A DNA stretch of 49,826 nt from an uncultured Flavobacteriales bacterium (GTDB lineage Bacteria; Bacteroidota; Bacteroidia; Flavobacteriales_E; Vicingaceae). The position numbers were made by a program, and so were the translations under genes. Below are positions 1 to 8,821 of this stretch, piece by piece. Below the pieces are notes generated by a model. It was not told the DNA's origin and ran no database searches. It worked only from the letters and a program-made list of their open reading frames with translations. How positions within the stretch are numbered: the first letter of the stretch is position 1; each line of letters opens with the position of its first letter. The DNA lies in the NCBI GenBank assembly GCA_913048175.1, contig CAJWVX010000006.1, positions 1-49,826 of the forward strand. Direction: 5' to 3'.

Positions 1-147
1 TTAATTAATAATTTAGCAGACAGCTTATCTAAAGAACAAAAAGTAAAAAAAGAAGAGACCGAAATACTTCTAAAAGGAATTATTCAACAATATAACAACA
101 GGCTAATTAACAATCAATTATCAACTTCAAACCAACAAAGTCATTAA
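1..147 (+). CDS. C-terminal fragment of an unrecognised protein
   Basis: The window opens inside an open frame that ends at TAA 145-147 and leaves 48 residues. They are polar, lysine- and glutamine-rich and look helical, with no motif I recognise. The stop codon overlaps the proposed ATT start of the next gene at 143-145, so the two genes are probably co-transcribed and translationally coupled. The function cannot be inferred from this fragment. Confidence 0.6.
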   Translation, partial: LINNLADSLSKEQKVKKEETEILLKGIIQQYNNRLINNQLSTSNQQSH

Positions 148-1021
148 AACAAAACAAAAAATATTATTTATTATCAATCCTATTTCAGGAGTTGGCAAAC
201 AAAAAGTCGTTGAAAAATTAGTTAGTCTACATTTAGATATTAACCAATTTGACTACACAATAAAATATACAGAAAAAGCAAAACATGCTATAGAAATCAC
301 TAAAAATAATACTCAAAATTTTGATGTTATTGTAGCTGTTGGTGGGGATGGATCAGTTAATGAAATTTCTAAAAGTTTAGTTGGTACAAATACTACTTTA
401 GCAATAATTCCTACAGGATCTGGAAATGGACTTTCTCGGAATTTAGGTATTCCTATGAATATAAAAAAAGCAATTCTATTGCTTAATCTAGGGGAAACTA
501 AACTAATTGATATTGTTAAAATTAATGATGATTATTTTATTGGTACTGCTGGTGTTGCATTTGATGCTTACATAAGTTGGAAATTTGATGAAGCTCCAAC
601 TAGAGGTATTCTAACTTATTTAAAAGTAGCCTTGAAAGGGTTTTGGACTTATAAATCGGCTAATTATACTGTTATATATAATAACATAGAAAAGAAGATT
701 GAAAAAGGAATGCTCGTTACCTTTGCTAATTCAAAGCAATATGGCAATAACATATTTATTTCTCCTAAAGCAGAAATTGATGATGGTTTAGTAAGGCTAG
801 TAGCTGTAAAAAAGTTTCCCTTAACCTCTTTACTATCCTTCGGTTATTATTTATTGAGCAAACAGATTACTAAGTTCAAGTATACAGAAGAAATTGAAAG
901 TAATAAGATGACACTTATAAACCCAGGAACAAAAATTCATGTTGATGGAGAACCCCTAGAATTAGATAATACACTAGAAATTGAAGTACTACCTAAAGCA
1001 CTAAAAATAATTGTACCGTGA
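143..1021 (+). CDS. Diacylglycerol/lipid kinase, YegS/DagK family, apparent ATT start
   Basis: ATP-dependent lipid kinase of the DAGK catalytic family, which phosphorylates diacylglycerol or a related lipid at the inner membrane. The N-terminus reads as the family's ILFIINPISG strand, followed by the nucleotide-binding GGDGS at residues 67-71 and TGSGNG near 93-98. The C-terminal half holds the usual beta-sandwich with HVDGEP. At 292 residues the length is normal. No ATG, GTG or TTG lies in frame between the upstream stop at 104 and ATG 455. Starting at 455 would delete the whole nucleotide-binding region. ATT at 143 gives a natural start (MKTKQK) and overlaps the preceding stop. The gene overlaps the following SUI1 gene by 4 bases (GTGA). 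The function is secure; the ATT start is inferred from reading frame and homology. Confidence 0.85.
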   Translation: MKTKQKILFIINPISGVGKQKVVEKLVSLHLDINQFDYTIKYTEKAKHAIEITKNNTQNFDVIVAVGGDGSVNEISKSLVGTNTTLAIIPTGSGNGLSRNLGIPMNIKKAILLLNLGETKLIDIVKINDDYFIGTAGVAFDAYISWKFDEAPTRGILTYLKVALKGFWTYKSANYTVIYNNIEKKIEKGMLVTFANSKQYGNNIFISPKAEIDDGLVRLVAVKKFPLTSLLSFGYYLLSKQITKFKYTEEIESNKMTLINPGTKIHVDGEPLELDNTLEIEVLPKALKIIVP

Positions 1022-1350
1022 GTAAAAAAAGAAATATTGTTTATTCTACTAATCCAAACTACGATTATGATGATGAAAATGAGGATTTAGAAACATTAGA
1101 ACCTAGAGAACAAAAACTAAAAGTACTAATTGATCGTAAGCAACGTAAGGGAAAATCTGTAACTATAATTACCGGCTTTAAAGGGTCTAATGATGATATT
1201 AAAGATTTAGCTAAAACGTTAAAATCTAAGTGTGGCGGTGGCGGTTCTACTAAAGATGGAGAAATATTAGTTCAAGGTGAATTTAAAGATAAAATATATT
1301 CCTTCTTGATAGATATGGGTTATCAACAAACAAAGAAGGTTGGTGGATAA
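1018..1350 (+). CDS. yciH: YciH/SUI1 (eIF1-like) translation factor
   Basis: Small 110-residue protein of the SUI1 family. In eukaryotes eIF1 controls start-codon selection; bacterial YciH is reported to influence initiation fidelity. The SUI1 core runs from about residue 35 to the end and contains the glycine-rich KCGGGGS loop near residue 70, then the usual QG-containing strand and a C-terminal helix ending GYQQTKKVGG. The first 30 residues are acidic and probably flexible. The start is GTG, overlapping the lipid kinase stop, so translation is probably coupled. The genes on both sides lack canonical start codons, which is notable beside a factor of this family. A regulatory link is a hypothesis only. 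Confidence 0.9.
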   Translation: MSKKRNIVYSTNPNYDYDDENEDLETLEPREQKLKVLIDRKQRKGKSVTIITGFKGSNDDIKDLAKTLKSKCGGGGSTKDGEILVQGEFKDKIYSFLIDMGYQQTKKVGG

Positions 1351-1407
1351 TTATTTTTTTGTAACTTACTTATTTAAACTAACATTGTACTTACTAAACT
1401 AACTCTC

Positions 1408-4400
1408 ATTAAAATCCTAAAACACAATATTGCTCTATTACTTACATTAATTGTAAGTCTTTCTTCGTTTGCTCAAACGTATAACTTTGAGTACTACAAT
1501 GTTGAAGAAGGGCTTTCGCAGTCTCGAGTAAATTCTATTATTCAAGATGAAAGAGGCCATTTATGGATTGGAACTTCTGGTGGTGGAATTTGCAAGTTTG
1601 ATGGTGTTAACTTCACTCAGTACTCTGAAAAAGATGGACTTTCGGGAGATATTGTTTCTGATTTAAGTAAAGATAATGATGGTAATATTTGGATTACTTC
1701 TTCATGGGGAGGTGTTACAAAATATAATGGTCGAAACTTTTTCACCTTCACAAAAAAAGATGGGCTAGTTAATGATAATAATAACAATGTAGTATTTACT
1801 GATTCAAAAAATAGAGTTTGGATTGGGTCAGATTCAGGACTAACAGTCTATAAGGATGGAATTTTTAAAGCATATGACTATGAAAAAAAGAAAAAAATAG
1901 GTAAACATATTAATGAAATTGTAGAAGATTCAAAAGGAAATATTTGGATTGGCACTTCTAATGGAATTAGTGTCATTGGAGAAGATCAGACACTTCATAT
2001 TACTAACAAGAATGGACTCCCATCGAACAATGTTACAGTAATACAAGAAGATAGAGATGGCAATTATTTAATTGGAACAGACAAAGGAATTATTAAGCTA
2101 TTAGCAGGCGATATTTCTAACAATGTCTTTGATTTTGATCACAGCCTTTTTAAAGGTCTTAATCCTGAAATAACAGATATATTAATTGATAAAGAAAATA
2201 ATATTTGGATTTCTACTAAAAATACTGGCGCTTACCTCTTAAATAGTATTGGTGTTATTACTCACATAAGTAAACAGAACGGTTTAATAACAAACGATTT
2301 AACTACCCTCTTTTTAGATCACTCAGGAAATATTTGGATTGGAACTAATGGTGCAGGGCTTATTAAATATGGAAATAAAGCATTCACCTACTTTAATAAA
2401 ATAAACGGGCTAAATAGCCCGAGTATATTTAGTATAACCAAAGATACTGAAAACAATATATGGATATCTACTGCAGATGAAGGTATTTTTAAATATGATG
2501 GAAACACTTCTACTCAATTTAGCATTAAGAATGGTTTAGGTAGCAATATTGTTAGATCCTCAATTACAGATTCTAAAGGAGACTTGTGGTTTGCAACAAG
2601 TGAAGGATTGACAAGATATAGTAATGGAATATTTAAAAACTTTACTACAAGTGATGGGCTACCATCCAACAACACTAGAACATTATTATTAGATAAAAAA
2701 GGGAATATTTGGATTGGAACTTATGGAGGTGGTCTTTCAAAGTATGATTATAATTCTTTTCAAAATTTCACAGAAAAAGACGGACTTTCTCATAATTACA
2801 TACATACTTTATTTGAAGACTCTAAAGGAAATATTTGGATTGGTACTGGTAATGGTGCAAATAAGTATACTGATGGTAAGTTTACAAGTTATGCTGGAGC
2901 ATCAGGTTTTTGTAATTCATATATAGGCAGTATTACAGAAGATAAACATGGCAACATTTGGTTTGGTACTGACAGATGTGCAGTTATGTATGATGGACTA
3001 TATTTCAAACCAATAGCAGTTAAAGAGGGCTTGTCATCTGGAGTTATTTTTCTTATGCATAGTGATGCTAAAGGAGATTTATGGATAGGTACCAATAAAG
3101 GAATAGATAGAATAAGTTTTGACACTTATGGTCAAATTAATCGAATAAAAAACTATAAATCAAAACAAGGGTTTAGAGGTGTTGAATGTAATAGCCGAGC
3201 AATATATGAAGATTCTAAAAACAACTTGTGGATTGGCACCGTTAAGGGCCTAATTAAATACGATCCAACCCAAGATAAAACAAATGTTTTTGAACCCAAC
3301 ATTCATATTAATAACTTGAAATTATTCTTTGAAGATGTTAAATGGAGGAATTATTCTAAAAAATTAACCAAATGGAACAATTTACCTGAAGATCTTATTT
3401 TAGATTATAATCAGAATCATTTAACATTTGAGTTTTCTGCTATAAATCTAACTTTCCCTGATGATGTTCAATATAGATTTAAGTTAATTCCATTTGATAA
3501 AGAATGGTATAGTCCTACAGGAAAAAAAACAGCAACATACTCTAACCTACCACCAGGAGATTATAAGTTTCAGGTTAAAGCTAGAAATGAAGATGGCTTA
3601 TGGAACCAAAATCCGGTTTCCTATGACTTTACAATTACTAATCCTTGGTTTAAAAGTTGGTGGTTTATAATTTTCATGATTATGATTATATTTTATTCTA
3701 TTTATAAATTATCTTCTTACAGAGAAATGAAACAAAAGGAGATAAGTCAGGAACTAGAAGAGAAAGTAAGAGAGAGAACTGCTCTAATTGAAACTCAACG
3801 TGATGAAAAAGAAATTCTTTTAAAGGAAATTCACCATAGAGTAAAAAACAATATGCAAGTGATTATCAGTTTAATTAGTATTCAATCTGGTTATACTAAA
3901 GATGAAGTTGCTTTAGCCTTATTTGATGAGGCAAAAAATCGAATTCGTTCGATGGCATTAATTCACGAAAAAATGTATCAAACTGGAGATTTAACCTTGA
4001 TAGATATTCAAGATTACATAATGGCGCTGACCAATGATTTAATCGATACCTATTCTATTAATTGTGACATCTTTTTAGATATTAAAATCCATAAAACTAA
4101 ATTTGCTATTGATACGCTAATTCCTCTTGGCCTTCTATTAAATGAAATCATTTCTAACGCATTAAAATATGCCTTTGTTGGTTCTACAAAAGGGAAAATG
4201 ATCATACATCTAAGTTTAAATCCTGAAGACAACATTTTCACTCTACTTGTTGGCGATAATGGTCTTGGAATGCCTTTTGGAACATTAGAAAAAGAAGAAG
4301 GAACATTAGGAATGGAATTGGTAAAAATATTTGTGACACAATTAGACGGGGAAGTTAAAAGATTAGAAGAAAAAGGAACAATGTACAAAATTACATTCCC

Positions 4401-4413
4401 ACCAAGAGGCTAA
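1408..4413 (+). CDS. Propeller/Y_Y_Y-domain sensor histidine kinase (HisKA_2), apparent ATT start
   Basis: Large 1001-residue sensor kinase. A signal peptide ending SSFAQ (about residues 1-23) is followed by about fourteen two-component-regulator propeller repeats of the form NIWIGT, enough for two seven-bladed propellers, up to about residue 620. A Y_Y_Y domain follows (about 677-747), then one membrane helix (about 750-770), a coiled coil, a HisKA_2 dimerisation domain with EIHHRVKNN (His809/His810, one being the phospho-acceptor), and a HATPase domain with LNEIISNALKYA, GDNGLGM and GTLGMEL. No receiver or DNA-binding domain is present, so a separate regulator is needed. No ATG, GTG or TTG occurs in frame from the stop at 1375 to TTG 2584. 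ATT 1408 gives MKILKHN ahead of the hydrophobic segment. The ligand is unknown; propellers of this class often sense polysaccharide breakdown products. Confidence 0.88.
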   Translation: MKILKHNIALLLTLIVSLSSFAQTYNFEYYNVEEGLSQSRVNSIIQDERGHLWIGTSGGGICKFDGVNFTQYSEKDGLSGDIVSDLSKDNDGNIWITSSWGGVTKYNGRNFFTFTKKDGLVNDNNNNVVFTDSKNRVWIGSDSGLTVYKDGIFKAYDYEKKKKIGKHINEIVEDSKGNIWIGTSNGISVIGEDQTLHITNKNGLPSNNVTVIQEDRDGNYLIGTDKGIIKLLAGDISNNVFDFDHSLFKGLNPEITDILIDKENNIWISTKNTGAYLLNSIGVITHISKQNGLITNDLTTLFLDHSGNIWIGTNGAGLIKYGNKAFTYFNKINGLNSPSIFSITKDTENNIWISTADEGIFKYDGNTSTQFSIKNGLGSNIVRSSITDSKGDLWFATSEGLTRYSNGIFKNFTTSDGLPSNNTRTLLLDKKGNIWIGTYGGGLSKYDYNSFQNFTEKDGLSHNYIHTLFEDSKGNIWIGTGNGANKYTDGKFTSYAGASGFCNSYIGSITEDKHGNIWFGTDRCAVMYDGLYFKPIAVKEGLSSGVIFLMHSDAKGDLWIGTNKGIDRISFDTYGQINRIKNYKSKQGFRGVECNSRAIYEDSKNNLWIGTVKGLIKYDPTQDKTNVFEPNIHINNLKLFFEDVKWRNYSKKLTKWNNLPEDLILDYNQNHLTFEFSAINLTFPDDVQYRFKLIPFDKEWYSPTGKKTATYSNLPPGDYKFQVKARNEDGLWNQNPVSYDFTITNPWFKSWWFIIFMIMIIFYSIYKLSSYREMKQKEISQELEEKVRERTALIETQRDEKEILLKEIHHRVKNNMQVIISLISIQSGYTKDEVALALFDEAKNRIRSMALIHEKMYQTGDLTLIDIQDYIMALTNDLIDTYSINCDIFLDIKIHKTKFAIDTLIPLGLLLNEIISNALKYAFVGSTKGKMIIHLSLNPEDNIFTLLVGDNGLGMPFGTLEKEEGTLGMELVKIFVTQLDGEVKRLEEKGTMYKITFPPRG

Positions 4414-4494
4414 CAGTTATCTGTTCATAAACTCAAAAGAACACTCCTAATTTATTTAATAGAATAAAGCATATTTACATTCAATTATAATTAA

Positions 4495-5991
4495 ATGTAT
4501 TTAGTGCAAATCCTTATCAATACTTTAAGACTAAAATCTTTACTAACATTAACACTAGTTGTCTTATTTGGTGTTTCTTTCGCTCAAAAAGCACATCCTT
4601 CTATCTACAAAAAGGAATTTAAACAGTTTAGAAAATTAGAATACAACATTAATTTAATTAGCCGTTCTAAAACTAGACCTGATAAAAAATGGGATAATTA
4701 CAAAGGTGGAGCTATTAATACTTCAGATTCATTGTTTTTATTTGATGATATTTTTTTATCTAAAGCTTTCCCAACAAACTCTGATAAAATTAGAAATGAA
4801 TATTTAGCATTTTATTTCTCTCAAAAAACAGCAAAATGCCCTACTCTTTTCAGTTTGTTAAAATATTATGAACAGACTATAGAAAAAGGTCTTATTGAAA
4901 ATGATCTTCCCAAAGAATTAAAGTTACTTCCTGTAGTTTGTTCTGCTTTCAATCCAAATTCTGATAATGGAATTGGTGGTTATGGTTATTGGCACTTAAA
5001 TTATCCTCAAGCAATAAAATATGGTTTAACTATAAATCGTTTTGTAGATGAACGTTCTGATTTTGAAAAATCAACCAAAGCAGCTACACTATACATTAAA
5101 GATCTATATTCAATGTATAACGATTGGGAATTAACGTTAACAGCATATTCATGTGGTGTTAGCTCAGTAAACAAATTATTAAACCGCTATAAAGCTAAAA
5201 AATATAAAGAAATATTTCCTTTTCTTCCTACAGAAACTAAAGATTTAGTTCAAGCTTTTGTAGCGATGAACTATATTTATAATTATGATAATTACGGAGC
5301 TATTGATTTAAATCCAATCTTCAATTTAGATACTATTCATATTGAAAGAAAACTACAACTAGAAGCTATTAACTATGTAATTGGGGTTAAGTCAAAAGAC
5401 TTAATATTATTAAACCCGACACTGACAAGAGAAATCTTACCAAACAATTTTAAAGCTTTCTTTCCTAAAGGGAAAGGTGAAATATTTATAGAGTTTAAGG
5501 ACAGCATCTATTTCTATCAAGATTCTGTAATAAACAAACCTAAAACTAAAGAACCAGGGTTTACCATTCCTAAAGATGGAAAGCCTTATACATACACAGT
5601 TCGTTCTGGCGATGTTTTAGGATTAATAGCAGGCAAGAATAACGTTAGAGTTTCTCAAATACAAGATTGGAATGGATTAAGTGGCACAAGAATTAATGTT
5701 GGCCAGAAACTAACAATTTACGGAAAGAGTACTTCTAAAAAGAAGCCAGAAGTTAGAATTCAGAAGATAGAAAACAAAGAGGTTAAGAAAACGATCACGA
5801 AAGAAACCTCAAAACCTAAAACTCAAAACCCATCACCGAAAAGCTACTCCACTTACATTGTCAAGTCTGGTGATAATCTTTGGATAATTGCTAAAAAATA
5901 TTCAGGAGTTTCTGCACAAAACATTATGGACTATAATAGTATTGATGGGAACCTAAATATTGGTCAGTCTATAAAAATTCCAAAATACTAA
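4495..5991 (+). CDS. LysM protein with degenerate lytic-transglycosylase (MltD-like) domain
   Basis: Exported 498-residue protein. A signal peptide ending VSFAQ (about 1-31) precedes a domain with the layout of MltD-type transglycosylases (about 100-290), then a linker, a LysM near 363-408, a lysine-rich stretch and a second LysM near 452-498. The family's catalytic glutamate sits in an ESxxNP motif. Here the equivalent reads VVCSAFNPNS, so Cys149 replaces the glutamate. The GLWQFM motif is GYWHLN and AYNAGxG is AYSCGVS. I infer that it binds peptidoglycan but is not a lytic enzyme. The next gene begins immediately after the stop codon, so it leads an operon with the SGNH and MBOAT genes. A substrate-tethering role in cell-wall O-acetylation is plausible but untested. 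Confidence 0.85.
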   Translation: MYLVQILINTLRLKSLLTLTLVVLFGVSFAQKAHPSIYKKEFKQFRKLEYNINLISRSKTRPDKKWDNYKGGAINTSDSLFLFDDIFLSKAFPTNSDKIRNEYLAFYFSQKTAKCPTLFSLLKYYEQTIEKGLIENDLPKELKLLPVVCSAFNPNSDNGIGGYGYWHLNYPQAIKYGLTINRFVDERSDFEKSTKAATLYIKDLYSMYNDWELTLTAYSCGVSSVNKLLNRYKAKKYKEIFPFLPTETKDLVQAFVAMNYIYNYDNYGAIDLNPIFNLDTIHIERKLQLEAINYVIGVKSKDLILLNPTLTREILPNNFKAFFPKGKGEIFIEFKDSIYFYQDSVINKPKTKEPGFTIPKDGKPYTYTVRSGDVLGLIAGKNNVRVSQIQDWNGLSGTRINVGQKLTIYGKSTSKKKPEVRIQKIENKEVKKTITKETSKPKTQNPSPKSYSTYIVKSGDNLWIIAKKYSGVSAQNIMDYNSIDGNLNIGQSIKIPKY

Positions 5992-7533
5992 ATGGAAAAC
6001 AACAAAAACATAAATCCACTTGAAACGCTATTAAGCTTATTAGCTGTAATGGGTTTATTGTGTTTAATTATGTTTTTATTTCCAGAAAAAGGATTACAAA
6101 TTGGGAGCTCTAAAGTGCAATTCCCTAGCATTAATAAGTTTTTTGTTCCTGAAATGGAAAAGGATAGCTTATCTAAAATGGAAGATGACTTGGCTGAATT
6201 ATTTGATTCTACCATTATTGTTAGTCAAATAGACTCAGCAGTAATCCAATACAAATTAGATTCTTTAAAGAATTTTAGACAGAGTTTACAGCTCAACGAT
6301 AAAGGTAAATCTGCTATGCATCTCTTTTTTGCTGCTTTAGATAATGCAAAAAAGAAAAAAGTGAGAATTATGCACTATGGAGACTCTCAGATTGAAGCTG
6401 ACAGAATCACATCTTATTTAAGAAACGAATTACAAAAGAAATTTGGCGGTTATGGAACAGGGTTATTCCCGATCATACAAGTTGCTCCAAAAATGAGTGT
6501 AAATACAGAATACTCTGAAAATTGGAAAAGATACCCCGGTTTTGGCAGGAAAGATACAACGGTAAAACATATGAGGTATGGAGCATTAATGTCTTTTTGC
6601 AGATATTCTCCTGTTCCTCAAACAGATATAATAAACGATAGTATTCTGCTTGAAGGTTGGTTGAAAATAAAAAAACCAAGAGCATCTTACGGAAGAACAA
6701 AAACTTACTCTCAATTAAAAATATTTTTAAGTAATTCTCATAGTAACATCAGATATAAAATTGTTGCTGATGGAGTTGAACTTGTTAAGGGAACAATTTC
6801 TGCAAACACACCATTTCAGACTCTAAAAGCCAGTTTTATTAAAACACCAGAAGAAATTACAGTAACCTTTAGTGGTAATGATAGTCCAGATATCTATGGG
6901 ATTTCTTTAGAAGGAAATAATGGTATTGTTATGGATAATATTCCTTTAAGAGGTTCCTCTGGAACTATATTTACAAAGCAGGACGGAACACTTTTAGGTA
7001 ATATGTATGCGAACCTCTCTCCTGCTTTAATTTTAATGGAATTTGGAGGAAATACAATTCCTTACATCAAAAATGAAAAGAGTGCTTTAGATTATGGTAG
7101 ATGGTTTAAATCTCAAATCAACTTTATGAAAAAACAAAACCCTCAAGCTGCCATTATTATTATTGGTCCTGGAGATATGTCTACTAAAGAAGGAACTGAT
7201 TTTATTACGTATCCTATGTTAGAAAATGTTAGAGATGCTCTCAAAGATGCAGCAATAAGTTCTGGATGTGTTTTTTGGGATATGTACGAAGTAATGGGAG
7301 GAAAAAATTCAATGCCTATATGGGTAAATTCCGAACCTTCTTTAGCTTCCTCTGATCACATTCACTTTAGTCCCAAAGGAGCTAAAAAAATGGCAGAGAA
7401 ATTTAATGTTAAACTATTTGAAATGTATAATGAGTATAAAGAAATTAAAGTGAAAAGTCATAAAGTTGAAAAGTTAGAAAGTCATCAGTCTTTAGTTGAT
7501 AGTCTTCAAAAGAAATCAAACCTTAAACTCTAA
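5992..7533 (+). CDS. Membrane-anchored SGNH/GDSL-fold acyl esterase or acetyltransferase
   Basis: 513-residue protein with one N-terminal membrane helix (about 14-32) and no cleavable signal, so the catalytic part should lie in the periplasm. SGNH blocks are recognisable. Block I is YGDSQ with Ser132 as predicted nucleophile; the block III asparagine is in FGGNT (Asn354); block V is SSDHIHF, with Asp455 and His458 completing the triad. About 200 residues are inserted between blocks I and III, probably a beta-sandwich substrate-binding module. It begins directly after the upstream TAA and is followed by a second SGNH gene, a HAD gene and an MBOAT gene. That pairing suggests transfer of acetyl groups exported by the MBOAT onto an envelope polymer. 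An esterase acting in the reverse direction is the alternative. Confidence 0.82.
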   Translation: MENNKNINPLETLLSLLAVMGLLCLIMFLFPEKGLQIGSSKVQFPSINKFFVPEMEKDSLSKMEDDLAELFDSTIIVSQIDSAVIQYKLDSLKNFRQSLQLNDKGKSAMHLFFAALDNAKKKKVRIMHYGDSQIEADRITSYLRNELQKKFGGYGTGLFPIIQVAPKMSVNTEYSENWKRYPGFGRKDTTVKHMRYGALMSFCRYSPVPQTDIINDSILLEGWLKIKKPRASYGRTKTYSQLKIFLSNSHSNIRYKIVADGVELVKGTISANTPFQTLKASFIKTPEEITVTFSGNDSPDIYGISLEGNNGIVMDNIPLRGSSGTIFTKQDGTLLGNMYANLSPALILMEFGGNTIPYIKNEKSALDYGRWFKSQINFMKKQNPQAAIIIIGPGDMSTKEGTDFITYPMLENVRDALKDAAISSGCVFWDMYEVMGGKNSMPIWVNSEPSLASSDHIHFSPKGAKKMAEKFNVKLFEMYNEYKEIKVKSHKVEKLESHQSLVDSLQKKSNLKL

Positions 7534-7536
7534 AAT

Positions 7537-8775
7537 TTGAACATTAAGCTCCATATATTAACTTTTATTCTCATAAGTCTAAAGATTGCATGTCAAGGTC
7601 AATCTAACCCGCACTTATTACCTGATCATGATTTTGTAGTTTATGATTCTGCTGATGTCAGGTTTTACAATGACAGCTCAAATTTTGATAACTTCTTTAA
7701 AAAGTTAGATGATGCTATTTTCAATGGAAAAGGAAAAGCTAGAGTTATGCAAATTGGAGGCTCTCATATTCAGGCAGATATTTGGTCTGATCAGATCCGT
7801 AAAAACTTTCAAAAAGTATCACCAAACTTAAATGGAGGACGAGGATTCTTATTCCCATACAGATTGGCTCATACTAACAACCCTTACTATTACAAATGTA
7901 CTTCTACTGGAGAGTGGAAAGGGTTTAGAAACTCTTTAATGAAACAAGATACCACTTGGGGCGTTTCAGGAATTACTGCAGCAACCAAAGATAGCGCTGC
8001 AACACTTAAATTTTATTTTAGAGGAGAAGATACTCCTTACTATGATTTTAATAGTATTAAAATATTCCACGATGTAGATTCCAGTAATTATTGCATTGAA
8101 TTAATTTCTGACACTTGCTCATTTATTCGTGTAAATACCGAAATTGGCTATACTGAGTTTGTTTTTGATCATTATGTAGATTCTTTTGAATTGAACATAT
8201 ACAGACAAGATACCGTTGTTTCAGCATTTAATTTATACGGAATTAGCTTAGATAATAATGATCCTGGAGTAGTTTATACATCTATTGGAGTGAACGGTGC
8301 AAGTACAAAAAGTTATTTAAGGTGTGACCTATTTACCAAGCACCTAAAAGCTGTAAACCCTGACTTAGTTATTTTTTGTATAGGAATTAATGATGCTTAT
8401 GACCCTAGTTTTAACCCTCAAAATTATGAGAACAATTATGACACTTTGGTTCACTGGATAAAATCTGTTAATCCAAATGCAGAGTTTCTATTTGTTACCA
8501 ATAACGATAGTTATTACAAAAGAAGATATCCTAACAAAAGAGCATTTGAAGCTAGAGATGCTATGATAAGATTGGCAAAGAAGCATAATTCAGGAATGTG
8601 GGATATGTTTAATATTATGGGAGGTTTAGGCTCTTGTAACAAATGGATTAAAAACGGTTGTGCTAAAAAAGATAAAATCCATTTGACAAAAAAAGGTTAT
8701 ATCCTAATGGGTGATTTAATGTTCTCTGCAATAATGAAAGAATATTCTACTTATTTGAAAATTGAGAATAAATAA
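7537..8775 (+). CDS. Second SGNH-fold protein of the O-acetylation locus
   Basis: 412-residue exported protein that starts at TTG three bases after the previous gene. The N-terminal hydrophobic segment ends KIACQGQ; the cysteine could be a lipidation site, but Lys at -3 makes a poor lipobox. The SGNH blocks are changed only at block I, where GDS is GGS (IGGSHIQAD, Ser76). Block III is GIND (Asn285) and block V is DKIH (Asp379, His382), so the triad appears complete. It parallels the preceding SGNH gene in layout, and the two are probably diverged paralogues with different acceptor specificity. ATT two codons downstream of the TTG would give MKLHIL, an equally reasonable signal peptide, so the start is uncertain by a few residues. 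Confidence 0.8.
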   Translation: MNIKLHILTFILISLKIACQGQSNPHLLPDHDFVVYDSADVRFYNDSSNFDNFFKKLDDAIFNGKGKARVMQIGGSHIQADIWSDQIRKNFQKVSPNLNGGRGFLFPYRLAHTNNPYYYKCTSTGEWKGFRNSLMKQDTTWGVSGITAATKDSAATLKFYFRGEDTPYYDFNSIKIFHDVDSSNYCIELISDTCSFIRVNTEIGYTEFVFDHYVDSFELNIYRQDTVVSAFNLYGISLDNNDPGVVYTSIGVNGASTKSYLRCDLFTKHLKAVNPDLVIFCIGINDAYDPSFNPQNYENNYDTLVHWIKSVNPNAEFLFVTNNDSYYKRRYPNKRAFEARDAMIRLAKKHNSGMWDMFNIMGGLGSCNKWIKNGCAKKDKIHLTKKGYILMGDLMFSAIMKEYSTYLKIENK

Positions 8776-8821
8776 TTATGAGTAATAAAATAGATTTTCA
8801 CTTTAATAAATTTTCAACTTT

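Noticed and set aside
455-1021. Lipid kinase start at ATG 455
   Set aside because: It would remove the conserved GGDGS and TGSGNG nucleotide-binding motifs, which are intact and in frame upstream.
2584-4413. Sensor kinase start at TTG 2584
   Set aside because: The frame upstream encodes a signal peptide and nine further propeller repeats, so the gene starts about 1.2 kb earlier.
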